Below are positions 1-12,776 of a stretch of 64,000 nucleotides of DNA, in pieces. The notes beneath the pieces were generated by a model. It was not told where the DNA came from, ran no database searches, and was given only the letters and a program-made list of their open reading frames with translations. Source of the DNA: Plasmodium malariae (taxonomy: Eukaryota; Apicomplexa; Aconoidasida; Haemosporida; Plasmodiidae); NCBI RefSeq assembly GCF_900090045.1, contig NC_041788.1, positions 496,001 to 560,000 on the forward strand, read 5' to 3'. Within the stretch, counting starts at the first letter, position 1; every line of letters begins with the position of its first letter. A program made the position numbers and the translations under genes.

Positions 1-589
1 ACATTAATGATAAATAATTTTCAACATTTTTTATTAAATTAAAAACAACATTAAAAAAAGGAACAGATGAACGTGTCTTTCCTTTATACATACCATATGA
101 AATTAGGTGGCATAAATAAATAACTGATGAACAAAAAAATATTCTACATTTTTTATTTTTATCTTTTTTTAATTCTTTCATAAAAATTTCAACAACTTCA
201 TAAACATTCATAAATAAAATTTTATATTTTTCTATCGATAAAACCGACTGTACTCTTTTTATAACAATATTAATTATTTTAACAAGTATGACAAAAAAAA
301 ACTCAAACATGGTTTTTAAATCCATTAAATTAAAATCATTGTCACAAATACGCTCAATATATTTTACAAATTCTTTTTGCTTATCACTAAATATTATATT
401 TGTTGACTTGTTTGTATTTTTATTATCCTTTATATCTGCCTTAATTAAAAGAAATAGCAAGTTATTTATGTTCTTTATTTCTTCACTCCTTTTCAACTTT
501 TCACTATACAAATCTATGCTCATTAATGAATCAAAAATTTCAAAAATAAATGCTTTTTCCAAAGAATCACGAATTTGAGAATCAGTCAT
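1..589 (-). CDS. Conserved hypothetical protein, 3' part outside the window
   Basis: An open reading frame runs on the minus strand from an ATG at 589-587 to the left edge without a stop, giving 196 visible residues that begin MTDSQIRDSLEKAF. The product looks wholly helical, with hydrophobic stretches such as FEFFFVILVKIINIVI and a Lys-rich segment, and has no signal peptide. I recognise no domain. The start is supported by the A/T-only sequence just upstream (about 600-700), which reads as 5' leader. The next gene (806-2743) lies on the same strand upstream of it, so its 3' flank and this promoter share the 216-base gap. The gene continues past position 1, so length and function cannot be judged. 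Confidence 0.7.
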   Translation of the reverse strand, partial: MTDSQIRDSLEKAFIFEIFDSLMSIDLYSEKLKRSEEIKNINNLLFLLIKADIKDNKNTNKSTNIIFSDKQKEFVKYIERICDNDFNLMDLKTMFEFFFVILVKIINIVIKRVQSVLSIEKYKILFMNVYEVVEIFMKELKKDKNKKCRIFFCSSVIYLCHLISYGMYKGKTRSSVPFFNVVFNLIKNVENYLSLM

Positions 590-805
590 GAGAATTATTA
601 AAACCTGTGTAGATAACAACAACAAAAAAAAAAAATAATAATAATAAATAAATAATAATAAATAAATAATAATATTAAATATAAATAAATAAATGAATTA
701 TAGATACATGAATTTTTTGTGAAAAGGGGGAACGCTGTATGGGCCCATATATATTTTAGGCTTGTGCATGTGTCCACATATGCTTGTACATATATATATT
801 CATTT

Positions 806-2743
806 TCACAGGAATGCAGAATGTATTCTCGTATTTATATATATGGGCGTGAAGAAGTGCGTTACCTTAATTGCATAAAAACAAATATAATAATCCTTGT
901 GATTAATAAATAAGGACAGTGTGTACATGGTTATATGTTCAAAAGTCATTTCTTTTTCTTTTAAATATTTTTTATATAAATTTTTTGTATATTCATCAAT
1001 TTCAAAAGAATTTACAAGTAACCTTTTCGTTACGTCAAGAATGTTATATATAATATTTATGCATGAAAACGTGGATGCTTCTTCAAAATATTTATTTTTA
1101 AAATTTACATTCTTAATAATGTAAAATTTTAAATTTTTCACAAAATACAAAAGTTTAAAAATTAAATTAAATAAATTATTAATTACTTCTTTATTTTCTG
1201 AAAATACAAACCCTATAAAATGTATAAAGCCATCATTGTCAATAAAAAAATTGGTTAAGGACAGATGTTCTATATTATATTCTTTTGGAAGAAAAACTGC
1301 GCTCTGTTCATTCATTGGTACACTGGACTGTCCTAACAAATTTGATGACTCCTTTTTTTTTTTTTTTTTAATTAGCGATAATAAGTATATTCCACAAATT
1401 AAGCACTGCATATATTTAAAAATATCATAGTCTGCAAAATTTTTTTTTAGAAAAGAACTGTCTGTTTTCAATTTATCAGTAGAAATATTTCCTGAAGGCA
1501 AACTCGTGTTAATCATTTTAATAATACACGCATCTGATAGCTTAACCCAGTAGGAAAATATAGAAACTATTAATTTTTTATTTGAATCATTTAAAAAATC
1601 ATCATCATTGATAAATTTAGAATTAATAATTTTAAATATTATTAGCTGAATAAAATTATCTGAATACCTTAAGGAGTTTAACATTAAGGAGTAGAGTATG
1701 ATTTTTTCTTTTAGAACCTTTTGTAAGCTATTTTCCACTTCACTATGATTTAAAAGAAGAAATATGTGCGCATAAATATAAGGAATAGGATCCTTGCTAA
1801 AACTATTATTATTACTTTTATCAATATTTAAACTTTCATTTTTATAACTATCACAATTTTGTTCAGATACATTTTCTTCCAGTTCAGATTTATTAAATAC
1901 CTTTAAATTTTCATTATTTATACAATAATCCAGCTTACATATTTTTTGATTAACTTTTATTAATAATTTTTTGCTTTTTTTAAACTCACTATGTATTAGA
2001 TTGCAAAAGAAATTTAAAGATTCATAAGCTGCGTACTTCTGTATAATATTATATATATTTTCGCTATCCAAATTTAAAAACTTCTCAGTAAATAACTGAA
2101 GATTCACTTTATTTAATTTACTTGTATCTAACTGGTAATTAAAGTCTACTTGAAACACTTTTGCTCCGTTTAGCATGAGCTCTAATACAACATAATCAAC
2201 ATTATCATAACCTTTAGGACATGTTATTTTGTTAATTATTCGATTAAAATTAAATTTAAAAATTTCCCTTTTTATGAAATTTATTAATGTTTCTTCATTT
2301 TTTATAATCAAAGAAATGTTTTCTATAAATTTCTTTTGTAAAAGGTAGTAAATCATTAAACATTTTTGACAACTATCTATATTTTTAGTAATGATATTTT
2401 TTAAATTTTCCAAATTTTTTTCATGCTTCAGTTTAGTTCCTTTTAAATGTTCTACTATGTATTCCAGTCTATTCGTTTCAGTTTTATCTTTACAAAAGAC
2501 AGATGCAAATTCCTGTTTTTCGATAATTAGATTAACGTAAAAAAAATAAACAGCTTCTGCATAGTTATAATTACAAATTATATGATTTCTATTTCCATCA
2601 GAATCATTTATATTTTCTAACATAGAACCTAACAAAATTTTGTACAGTTCATTAACACTGCCTTTTATAATAGATTCTTTTAGTTTTTTAAATAAGCTAA
2701 AGTCCTTGATGGTTCCTAAATTTTCATTTAAATTATTTTCCAT
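806..2743 (-). CDS. Conserved Plasmodium protein of unknown function, 645 residues
   Basis: A single long minus-strand frame starts at an ATG at 2743 preceded by AT-only leader. The protein is Asn/Lys/Leu-rich, cytosolic in character, with no signal peptide and no clear membrane span. It appears to be an all-helical, possibly ARM/HEAT-like scaffold; residues about 270-310 and 460-480 (a run of seven Lys) are low complexity. I do not recognise a family. The last 45 residues or so are of unusual composition (Tyr/Phe/His-rich). They may be intron or 3' UTR read through, because donor-like GTACAC and GTAACG sequences occur on the minus strand in this part, so the true 3' end is less certain than the body. 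Expression is presumably from the spacer above 2744. Confidence 0.75.
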   Translation of the reverse strand: MENNLNENLGTIKDFSLFKKLKESIIKGSVNELYKILLGSMLENINDSDGNRNHIICNYNYAEAVYFFYVNLIIEKQEFASVFCKDKTETNRLEYIVEHLKGTKLKHEKNLENLKNIITKNIDSCQKCLMIYYLLQKKFIENISLIIKNEETLINFIKREIFKFNFNRIINKITCPKGYDNVDYVVLELMLNGAKVFQVDFNYQLDTSKLNKVNLQLFTEKFLNLDSENIYNIIQKYAAYESLNFFCNLIHSEFKKSKKLLIKVNQKICKLDYCINNENLKVFNKSELEENVSEQNCDSYKNESLNIDKSNNNSFSKDPIPYIYAHIFLLLNHSEVENSLQKVLKEKIILYSLMLNSLRYSDNFIQLIIFKIINSKFINDDDFLNDSNKKLIVSIFSYWVKLSDACIIKMINTSLPSGNISTDKLKTDSSFLKKNFADYDIFKYMQCLICGIYLLSLIKKKKKKESSNLLGQSSVPMNEQSAVFLPKEYNIEHLSLTNFFIDNDGFIHFIGFVFSENKEVINNLFNLIFKLLYFVKNLKFYIIKNVNFKNKYFEEASTFSCINIIYNILDVTKRLLVNSFEIDEYTKNLYKKYLKEKEMTFEHITMYTLSLFINHKDYYICFYAIKVTHFFTPIYINTRIHSAFL

Positions 2744-3660
2744 CTAATTATAAAAAAGTATTTAGTGGGATAAAATTTATATTATTCTCTCTATTGTTTT
2801 TTTTTTTTGGAAAAAGTTATATATAAAAAAAGAAAAAAAAAATAAGAAAATACGGAATACAAAATTCGATAAGAATTACAAAGCAGTAGGAACCAATATA
2901 TTAACAAAAAGAAGAATTATTTCTATATAGTGCAATAACAAAAATCTTACTTTTGCTGTAATCCGTCGTTTACACAGTGTCTTATTGTTTGTTTATTGTT
3001 TATTATTTGTACATTTGCACCTGAGCAATGAACTACAAAATAAAATTATTTACATTTTTTTGCTGTGGAAACGAAAAAATATATTCATTCTTTGTTCCTT
3101 TTTATTACAAAAAAATGTTACTACGGGAGCACAAATTTACATTTTATAAATACCTTTACACACACATATACGGGCATACCCATATATATACAAAAATATA
3201 AGTATTCTAGTGTTACCTGTTTGACTGCTCTGCATTTTTCACATATAATATATTAGGATAAAATAAACTTCAATAAGGATTCGAAAAAAAAAAAATAAAT
3301 AAAAACACACAATTTAATAAAATGGATATATAAACATTATTCTATACATTATCACACAGTTATATTAAACACAATTAGTACTTGTAGTGTATATATTTAT
3401 TTTTCAATTCTCTTAAATAAGTGATTGCTTCATTTGTTTACATCTCTTTTATTTTGTTATTTTATTTCTTTTTTTTTGTAATATTTTATTACTCAAAATT
3501 TTTAACAGTTCCCTTTAGTTTAAAAATTTTTTTTTTTTGTAATTGTACAAAAAAAATTATTCAAAAATTTCACCACTGCTAAATATTTCAGAAAATTTAA
3601 TTATTTCATAATATTGTATTTATTAAATACAAATATATATGTGAATGTACGAACATACGT

Positions 3661-3730
3661 ATATATGTATGTGTACATTTATGTATATATGTATGTGTAT
3701 ATTTATGTATATATGTATGTATATATAAAT
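3661..3730. repeat. 24-bp tandem repeat, about 2.5 copies
   Basis: The unit is close to ATATATGTATGTGTATATTT followed by ATGT. Two nearly identical copies differ by one base and a partial third follows. It lies in intergenic DNA upstream of the 806-2743 gene and is a likely size-variable minisatellite. Confidence 0.75.
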
Positions 3731-4593
3731 ATATAACAAATCAAACTTGGAAAAATATGTACCATTTAGTAAAATTTCGTTAAGACACCTTACTCCTTTA
3801 ATATAAATCTCTTAAAAAATAATGACAACTGAAAAGGGTAAATGTGCTCATTTGTACTTTATCTTTTGCATAAATAAATAATATAGACACCAGAAGTAAA
3901 AAATTATTATGAAAGTTTTTTTTTTTTTAAAAATGCATTATATATATATGCATAAATATGTTTATATATATGTGTACATATATACATATAATATATATTC
4001 ACAAAAGGTACATCTTAGTTCACATTTTTTTTTAAATTAATTTTTACAGCATAGATACATTTAATGAAAAGGTTGCTCTAATTACTCATCATATAATTTG
4101 GGTACAGTAATAAATATATTAACTTTTTATCCCTTACCTGTACATAATTTCAACTAACAGTCTATTATAGTTACTTCCGTCATAATGAGCATCCCTCTAA
4201 ATTTGACAAATATGTGTCGAGCTCAAATGAACAATAAAAAAGGTATGCTATTTTCATTTTTAAACTTACATAGTAATGAGCAGTATAATATATTCGAAAA
4301 AAAAAAAAAAAAAAGTAGAATCCACAAAACATACGAAAAAATAATGACTTGTTAAAGTGAAACATATATTCAAATTAATAGTGGTTTTAAAAAAGGATAT
4401 AACTACTATAGATGTGATAATGAACGAATGAAGGAAAAAGATTTTAATTTAATGAGCATTAAATGAAAATATTCATCATATATATAATATTTTGCCATGG
4501 TTCCTATTAAATATATATTTGAAAATTTCAAGATGCAATGTTACTTCGTGCTTGACATAATTATGCAGTAAAAGAAAAAATAGAAAAAAAAAA

Positions 4594-4733
4594 TTAAAAT
4601 AAAATAAAATTAAATAAAATAAAATTAAATCAAATTAAATCAAATTAAATCAAATTAAATAAAATAAAATAAAATCAAATCAAATCAAATCAAATTAAAT
4701 AAAATTAAATTTAAAATAAAATAAAACTTAATA
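4594..4733. repeat. Pentanucleotide array (AAAAT / AAATC / AAATT)
   Basis: About 140 bases are built from five-base units that interchange AAAAT, TAAAT and CAAAT, in homogeneous blocks: a TAAAT/AAAAT block, a CAAAT-TAAAT alternation, four consecutive CAAAT, then TAAAT again. It is A-rich on the plus strand with almost no G. This block structure is typical of replication slippage. Confidence 0.85.
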
Positions 4734-5409
4734 AAATGAAAAAAAATTAACATCATACACATATATTACTGTTTGCACTTAAAAGAGCATAAAAATTGTT
4801 GAATTTAAAACTATTTTTTACATTTAGCCCTATTACGTTTTGTTGCTTTATTTTTTCTGTGTAATTGGTGCCTCGAAGACGTATTTTACAATTTCATAAT
4901 ATATATGTTTGTTCTCCCTTTTTTAATTCTCTATTTAATGAAACAGATAATCATAAAACTTAAGCAATTTTCATTAACCCCATGATGTGATTTTATCTTT
5001 ATATTTACTTGTTAATCAAAAAGGGGGCATTTGTTATTGTCAGAAGTTGAACTTGCTATTAAATGGAAATATTAACAATTGTAATATATATATACATACA
5101 CATGTATGTACATCTATATATATATATATATATATACATATAATATTTGTAGAATAATTTAAGAATGATGCGCATGAGAGGTAAAAATCGTAAGGCATTG
5201 TTTCCATATCACGTTATTCTTACTTGTTTCCATCATCTATAATGACACGATGTTACATGAATTAAAAAATATTTTTCTCTTCTCCATGTGATAATTATGG
5301 TATGAAGTTTTAACCATTTCAAAATGAACACTAAAAATAAAAATAACAAATTTTTAAATAACAAAAAGCTAAAAGGGAAGAGGTACAAAAAAAAGGAAAA
5401 AAAAAAGTA

Positions 5410-6450
5410 TTAATTTATTTCAAATGCAATGTTTAAGTTTTCTGCTATATAGTCCAGTCCAACTAGACAACTTTCAGATACAACCCTGCATTTATCTTTT
5501 GAATAAGTTTTTAAAGTACTTATAATAACACTCTGAATATTTTTATATTCTTGCGAATTTATATTTAAGCTGCCAAGAGATCCCAAAGCTAACGCAACTT
5601 CATGTCTAACCATTTCATGTTCCTTGATATTTGTCAAGGATGACATTAAATATTTCAAAGAGTTTAAACTCAATACTTGACCTAACACAAATGCAACTTC
5701 ATGTCTAAAAATTGCTGATGCTTTATCTTTTATTAAAACTTCACCTAATGCATTTAAAGATACATCAGATTCTAAATCTCTTAACTTAAATAAAGCTTCA
5801 TATCTTAATTTTAAAGGAATATTCTCATTATTTAAGTCTTCAATTAATTCATCAACACTTTTATTATTATTCAATGTAAATACAACTGGATCTATAGTAT
5901 TATATTTTTTTGAAACAAATTCACCATTTCGTTTTTTATTTTTTAAAACTTCCTTCCTATTATCTTTATTAGCGCATGAACATACTGTATATTTATTTTT
6001 TTCTAATAACGAACTTAGGGCTAATTCACATGTTTCTCGAACTTCTATTTTTTCATCTTCTAAAAATTTTCTTATAATTTCAATATTTGAATTACTACCT
6101 ATTGCAGCTAACCCTTCAGCAGCTTCATGCCTAACCATTAAATTTTCTTCTTTATCATTTAATAATTTAATTAAAATATCATTACACTTCTCATTACTTA
6201 TTTGTCCTATAACATATGCAATTTCATGTCTTAAAAGTGCACTATCATTATTTTCTAATGCATACGAAAGAATATTTATTATTTCATCTATATCATCTTT
6301 ATATATTTCCCGGCATTCATATAATGCTCTCATTTGTTTTTCTATAAATTCGTTTCTTGTTTCTACTAAATACTTCCTAATGAAATCTTTATTACTGCTA
6401 TTTTCATATTTGATTACGCGGCTTATTTTTCTATTATTGTTACCTGACAT
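5410..6450 (-). CDS. DOHH: Deoxyhypusine hydroxylase (eIF5A maturation)
   Basis: This enzyme hydroxylates the deoxyhypusine side chain of eIF5A, the last step of hypusine synthesis, in the cytosol. The 346-residue protein is built of two sets of HEAT-like repeats separated by a Lys-rich linker (about residues 153-185). The four His-Glu metal-ligand motifs of the family are all present: H75-E76 (LLRHEIAYVIGQ), H108-E109 (MVRHEAAEGLAAIG), H250-E251 (IFRHEVAFVLGQ) and H283-E284 (MVRHEVALALGSLG), giving the expected diiron site. Length fits the eukaryotic family (about 300-400). It appears to be a single-exon gene; the ATG at 6450 is preceded by AT-rich leader. It is divergent from the DHR1 helicase gene, with 1.1 kb between them. 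All catalytic ligands are intact, so the enzyme should be active. Confidence 0.95.
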   Translation of the reverse strand: MSGNNNRKISRVIKYENSSNKDFIRKYLVETRNEFIEKQMRALYECREIYKDDIDEIINILSYALENNDSALLRHEIAYVIGQISNEKCNDILIKLLNDKEENLMVRHEAAEGLAAIGSNSNIEIIRKFLEDEKIEVRETCELALSSLLEKNKYTVCSCANKDNRKEVLKNKKRNGEFVSKKYNTIDPVVFTLNNNKSVDELIEDLNNENIPLKLRYEALFKLRDLESDVSLNALGEVLIKDKASAIFRHEVAFVLGQVLSLNSLKYLMSSLTNIKEHEMVRHEVALALGSLGSLNINSQEYKNIQSVIISTLKTYSKDKCRVVSESCLVGLDYIAENLNIAFEIN

Positions 6451-7530
6451 TTTTACTTAGCTTCTGGTAAATTATAATATTTTATGTGCGTTAATTTTAC
6501 ATAAACATTTAGAATTATTCGTAATGTGTTAAATGTTAAGCTTACATACGTGTATATTCAGGTATAAATGTTACTGCTATATCATTATGCAAAAAATCGA
6601 TCCGAAATTCAAACAAAATTATAATTTCAAACTGCGCTAGTTGTTAAATAATTAAAAAGAAGTTGTAACAAAATGAAAATAAATATTGATGAGCTGAAAA
6701 AGCTTTTAAAAGATGTTTCACTTTTCAAAATCATGTATACATATACTTATATATGTTCACGTGAAATAAAAAAAAAATAAATAATATATAAACATATACT
6801 TACTAATATTGTAAATAAAATAGATATATATGTTCCTGTTAACTTTAAAAGAATTAATACATATTGTTCTCCTTTTTTGCACCGCAAATATATTCACCGT
6901 GAATTACTAAGTTTAATATTTAACTATATTTTGGTATATACGTAGCACGTACATATATTTTATGCAGTAATTCGTTTCCTTGTTTTTTCTAGTTAAACTT
7001 TACGTTAGCTCTTTTGCGCCTGTTAAATAAACTTATTTTATATAAAAGCATTCTTATTTCATAACTCTGTAAAACAAAAAAGTAATATAATTATCGTTCT
7101 TTACTTTTACTTGTTAAAATAAAATTTATGTTAATACATGATTTTTTAAAAAATAAAAAAAAGAAAAAGGAAATAAAAAATTCACTGATAATGTCGTAAG
7201 GAAAAAAAAAAAAATAAAATTCACAGAAAATGTCGTATAGAAAAAATATGAAGATAATTAAACATAAGAAATAATGATTATATGTTGACCTTTTCGTTTA
7301 ATTTTTATTCGCGAGGTATACATTTGTGTTTTATAATATATATGTACATACATATCATATATACGTATGTACGTTTATTTATCTGTACACCAAGTTGTAC
7401 AGATATAGTTATAATAGTTGAATTTTTATGTATTTCAACCCATTTCTTAGCTTAATAATAATGCTTTACCATATATTTATAAAATGTTGTTTAATTCTTA
7501 GTATATCTAAATAATATATTTGTCACCTTT
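6451..7530. promoter_or_regulatory. Divergent promoter region, DOHH and DHR1
   Basis: This 1.1 kb lies between two genes transcribed away from each other, so it must hold both promoters and 5' leaders. It is AT-rich with poly-A runs near 7140-7240, where an AAAATGTCGTA-type motif recurs at 7189 and 7228, and a TATATGTACATACATATC-like stretch near 7338. No factor site can be assigned from sequence alone. Confidence 0.6.
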
Positions 7531-10500
7531 ATGTTACGTGAAAAAATGAATGGACAAAATAAATTAGATGCTGTTTATACAACTTTTGAAAACTGTGAAC
7601 ATAATAACACGCCAATCGAATTTTCTGAAAAAAGAATTTTAACGAACAAAGAAAAGAGAAAACTAGAGTACGAGGAAAGAATTAGGAAAAAAAAAGAAAA
7701 ACATTTAAAAAAAGTAAAAAAGGTAATTACAAAAAGCAATATAACGTCTTTAAATGGTATAAAAAGCAATTTAATTATTGATAGTACTCCTTTTCCGCAT
7801 GAAACAGGCGAACAAACAAATACTATACTAAAGAAAAAAGATGAACCAGAATTAGATAGTACAAATAATGTAAATATAAGTAATAAAAAAGATTTAAGGG
7901 ACAATTTAAACGAGTCTGACAAGAACCATAATAGAGAAAAATATTTTCGTGAACAACCAATGGAGAAGGAAAAAAACAAATATAAAAAATTATGCTCTAT
8001 GAAAAATGTATCCAGAAAGAAATTGATGAAAAAATTAAAATTTCAATTAAAAGAAAGTAAGGAACAAGAAAAAGAAATTTTATTTAAAAAACTCCAACAG
8101 TACAAATTAAAATTAAATCATCGAAATTATATGATTCCTTTTAACAAAACGAAAAATATTGATAAAAATAATAAAGATTTAGAAAGATTATTTCAGGCCT
8201 ATGAGGAAATGAAAATAGATCTACCCAATAATTTAAAAATGATAAAAAGAAAATTAGACAAGAAAAAGAAAAAGTTTTTAGAAAGTAAACAGAAAAAAGA
8301 ATTAGAAAACAATATTCAAGAAGAAGAAGAAGAAGAAGAAGAAAAAGATGAAAGGGAAACGAAAATAAAAATGGGGGAAAAATTAAATAATTATGTTCAA
8401 AATGAAAATGATGTAATTTATCATAGTGGTCAACAAGATGGTAATAAGAAGACAGTTATAAGTGACGCTGAAGTAGTTACTGTAAGTAATTGTAGTGAAG
8501 GTAAAACTTTTCTTAATTTGGAAGATACATTTAGTGATGAAATCTCATCAGACGATGGATTAATCCAACAAAAAGATATGCAAGGTGACAAAAATGAAGA
8601 AATTGAAAAAAGAAAAGAAAACTGCAAGGAAAATTACAAGGACGGAATTGAAATATATGAAAATAAAAGAAAAGTTATTTACGAATGTGTAAGTGTAAAT
8701 AGAAAAGAAAATATAGAAAAGATGAGATTATCTTTGCCAGTTTTAGGATATGAACAGGAAATTATTGAAGCAATTTTAAATTATGATGTTGTTTTTATAA
8801 ATGGAGATACTGGTTGTGGAAAATCTACACAAATTCCGCAATTCGTGTATGAACATGGTTTTTGCTCAAATAATTATCTTATTGGTATTACAGAACCAAG
8901 AAAAATAGCTGTTAAGAGTATTTCAAATAGATTGAATGAGGAGTTAAACACTGATGATATTTCTGGGTATCAAATAAGATTTGAAAAATCAAATTTTTTG
9001 AAAAATAGTAAAATCAAAGTTATGACTGAAGGTATTTTACTAAAAGAAATTATAAACGATTTTATTTTATCAAAATATAGTGTTATCATTTTAGATGAAG
9101 CACATGAACGAAGTATAAACATGGATTTAATTTTAGGTCTCCTATCTATAATTTGTAAAATTAGAAAAAAAAATTATTTTACGCATGAATCTGATATTAT
9201 ACCAATTAAAGTAATAATTATGTCTGCAACTATCAATGACAGTAGCTTTTTTGAAAATAAAATTTTTGAAAATTACACTTCAATTAATATCCCAACGGAA
9301 AAAGTTCCTGTTGTCGATCACTTTCTTTCGTATACTCCAAAAAATTATATTGAAGAAGCTAAAAAAAAAATTATACAAGTTCATAAAAAGTTACCACCTG
9401 GTAGTATACTAGTTTTCTTAACGAGTCAGGAAGAAATATATCGCTTATATAACATACTTAGTAATTTAAAAATATCGAAAGAAAGTACAGAAAATAGCAA
9501 TTTTTATGAATTTAATGCAGAAAAAAATTATGGTTTAAATGATGATACACACTTGTTTGATTTAAGTGAAGAGGAAAATAATATGAATGACAAATCTAGT
9601 TTTTTTATTAGAGATACAGATGAAAACAAAGAAAAAAAAATTATATTTTTGGACTCCGATGATGATGAAAGTGTGTGTAGCACCATTAACGCCTTAGATA
9701 TAACTGATCAATCGGTAAATTATGAGCAAAACAGTTCAGAAAAAAAATTAGAGAATATAATTACAAAACAATTATCAACATGGGAAGATTATCCAATTGA
9801 ACAAGAAGAACAAAAATATAAAGCATGTAATAAAAATAAAAACCAACAGTCAGAACTTTATAATGAAATAGAAGTACATAATTTGGGAACATTGAAAAAT
9901 GGGACTATAGCTAATTGTTGTGGGAAAAGTGATATTCAGAAAAGGAACATTGTCGAAGATGGAGATAATGATTATCGTGAGGATCGAAATTGTGAAAATG
10001 ATTATAAAAAAGGGGAAGAGAAAGACGAAAGTAGGGATGAAGATCAAGAGGAAGACGAAGATAGATATGAGGAGCAAGAGGAGGACGACGATAGTTGTGA
10101 AGAGAAAGAAGAAGAAGACGTTAGCAATGAGGAGCAAGAAGAAGATGATGATGGCTGTAAAGAGCATGAGAAAGACCACGATAAAATTATTGAGAATGAA
10201 GAAAAGGAAAATAGTGGTACAAAGCAGAATGAGGTAAAAAATCGAAAACTTAAAAAACAACCAAAAAAAAAAAAAAAAAAAAAAGATGAAAACATAAAAA
10301 AGGATTCAAGCATTTGGAAGGGAAGCGATGGATCAGGTAAATTAAAAATTTTCAAGTTATATGCCAATTTACCTATGAATGAACAAATGCTTTTATTTAA
10401 TAACCCTAAAGATAATGAGCGAATTTGCATTTTAAGTACAAATATAGCGGAAACGTCCATTACTTTGCCTAACATTCGCTATATCGTGGATTGCGGAAAA

Positions 10501-12731
10501 GAAAAGAGGAAAATATACTCGACTCTAAATGATTACTCTTACTATATTATTGACAATATTAGTAAAAGTTCTTCACTTCAGAGAAAAGGAAGAGCCGGTA
10601 GAATCTTACATTTATTAAAAAAAAATAAAAAGAATAAAAAGAAAATAGAAATGGAAAAGGGGCATGTATATAAATTATATTCTTCTAATTATTACAATTA
10701 TTTTTTCAAAAATCATAATGACTGTCCAATATTAAATTATCCCCTTGATTCTTTAATTTTATACTTATTAAGTTTTAAAATAAAAAATGTGGAAAATTTT
10801 CCATTTATTAATAAACCAGATAAGTGTAAATTTGAAGAGGCAAAAAAAAGATTAATTTATCTTAATTGTATTTATTTTTTATACGAAGATATCAAATTTC
10901 TTTTTAAAAATGTAGATGATAAAGTTGCTTCAAGAAAAAGTATTGAAAATCATATAAAAATATTTAATCCAGAGCATAAAAGTGGAATTACGCTTACAGG
11001 TAGTTTTATCCTGTCTCTGCCAATAAGTACGAGATACGCTAAAATTTTAACGGATGTTTGCTTAAAATCTTTAGCTATAAATCAGACAAGTTCAATTCCT
11101 TTAGCTTGTCTCTTAGTATCTTGCTTATATATGGAATCGATTTTTTCATATGATTACAAGCTAAGTGTAAGATTCGGGAAAAAAGAAAAAAAAAAGAAGG
11201 GCAATAATAGCAGTAATGACATTGGAAACATTGGCAACGTTGGTAGTAATGATAATTATGATAATGGCAGGAACAAAAGTAATAATATTAATAATAATTT
11301 AATGAATATATTTTTTAAAAAAAATAACGACGAAGTTAACCAGGATGAACTGTCTAGCTGCAGCAGTGAAAGTTCCTACTGTGAAAACACATTTTCACCA
11401 GAAAATTACGACAACAACATGAATAGCAATGTTCTGGAAGATTTTAAATTAAAATTTGATAATGATATTGACTTTTATTTAAACCTATGCACTTCTTTTT
11501 ATTTTGCAGATGACAAGAATAATTTCTGTTACATTATGCATTTGGATAAAAAAAAAATGGATGAGTTACTTAAACTGTCTAATTATTTAATTAAAATAAT
11601 TAACGTTAAACTTAATACGAGTATTAATTTCGATATTTTAGAAAAAGCCCCATCCGAATTATCAAGAAGAATAATACATTATTCAGTTGTTCAAGGATTT
11701 ATAGATCATTTTGCAATTCGTTCTGATTTAATACGTAACGATTATACAAGAAATTCAAATTTAAGCTTTAATAATAAAAAGGCCTACTTTACCCAAAATA
11801 TGAAATCTCCTGTATATATTAATTCCACCTCGGTCTTGTATAAAAACAGGTGAAAATAAATGTTGCATTTGTATGTAATAATATTTTTAAGGAAACTTAT
11901 TGAAAGACGTGCTCATGCGCATTTGCTCGTACAAATATATGTATATGTGTGTACATACATTAGTATTTACGTATTAACGTTTGTAAATCCACCTCCTTTA
12001 CTTTAGCATTTACACACACCATTATTTATACGGTGGTAATTACTAATGCCAATTTTTATGCATTAACATTTATGCATATAAATATTCATATATATATATA
12101 TATATTTATATGTGCGTATAACATTTTCCACTTCCCCCTTAATTAGGCCCTACCCAAAATATATTTTATATAATTATATAATGAAGAATAAAAAGTCATA
12201 TGTTATGTATGATTGTCTAAATATAAATGATTCAGATTTAGGAAAAATAACAAATGTCTGTATTTACATCAACGGATATGAAAAAATACCACCAGCGAAA
12301 TATGATATTCAGAATGATAAAATTATTGTTTGTGTAAAACCTTTTTATTTACCTTGTTCTCAATATTTGCCTATAACTACAAAGGAATTAAGTGAAAATG
12401 ATTTTCTTTTTTATAATTACCTTGCCTTTTTTATATTAGATGGGTCAATGTTTCCGAAAATGTCAAATTTTAAAATTTTTTATTCTCATTCATTCAATGA
12501 CATTATCAATTGTAACCATCAAAATTTTAAACATTTTATAAATGCATTAAGAAGTAACAAAATAAATAATAGGTGAGTACTTACGATGACACGTCATGAT
12601 AGTTAATTGCACGTATATATGTGTGTATACATATTATATATGCTTATACATTTATGATTTGAATATAGGTTAAATTTGGTAGATATACACCATCGTGTCA
12701 TTATATAACTACGTGAATGCATATATGCATG

Positions 12732-12776
<45 letters not shown>

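Larger units (their letters stand above)
2744..5409. other. 2.7 kb gene-free spacer between two minus-strand genes
   Basis: No long frame with protein-like composition is seen on either strand. The stretch should contain the promoter and 5' leader of the gene ending at 2743 and the 3' flank of the DOHH gene. It holds many poly-A/T runs, TATATG-type repeats (about 3641-3735 and 3940-3995), a pentanucleotide array (4594-4733) and a slightly more GC-rich part near 4830-5060. A 26-codon frame at 5165-5245 (MMRMRGKNRK...) is too short to call. I found no tRNA or snoRNA fold that I could support. Confidence 0.6.

Noticed and set aside
4180..4365. 61-codon minus-strand frame.
   Set aside because: Interrupted by a poly-Phe run from a poly-A tract; no protein-like remainder.
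5165..5245. Short plus-strand frame MMRMRGKNRKALFPYHV... in the first large spacer.
   Set aside because: Only 26 codons, no splice partner, no family resemblance.
9850..10475. Minus-strand frames of 136 and 143 codons and a plus-strand 105-codon frame in the DHR1 gene.
   Set aside because: They overlap the purine-rich acidic block of the helicase and consist of Phe/Leu/Ser or Lys/Met runs produced by that composition.
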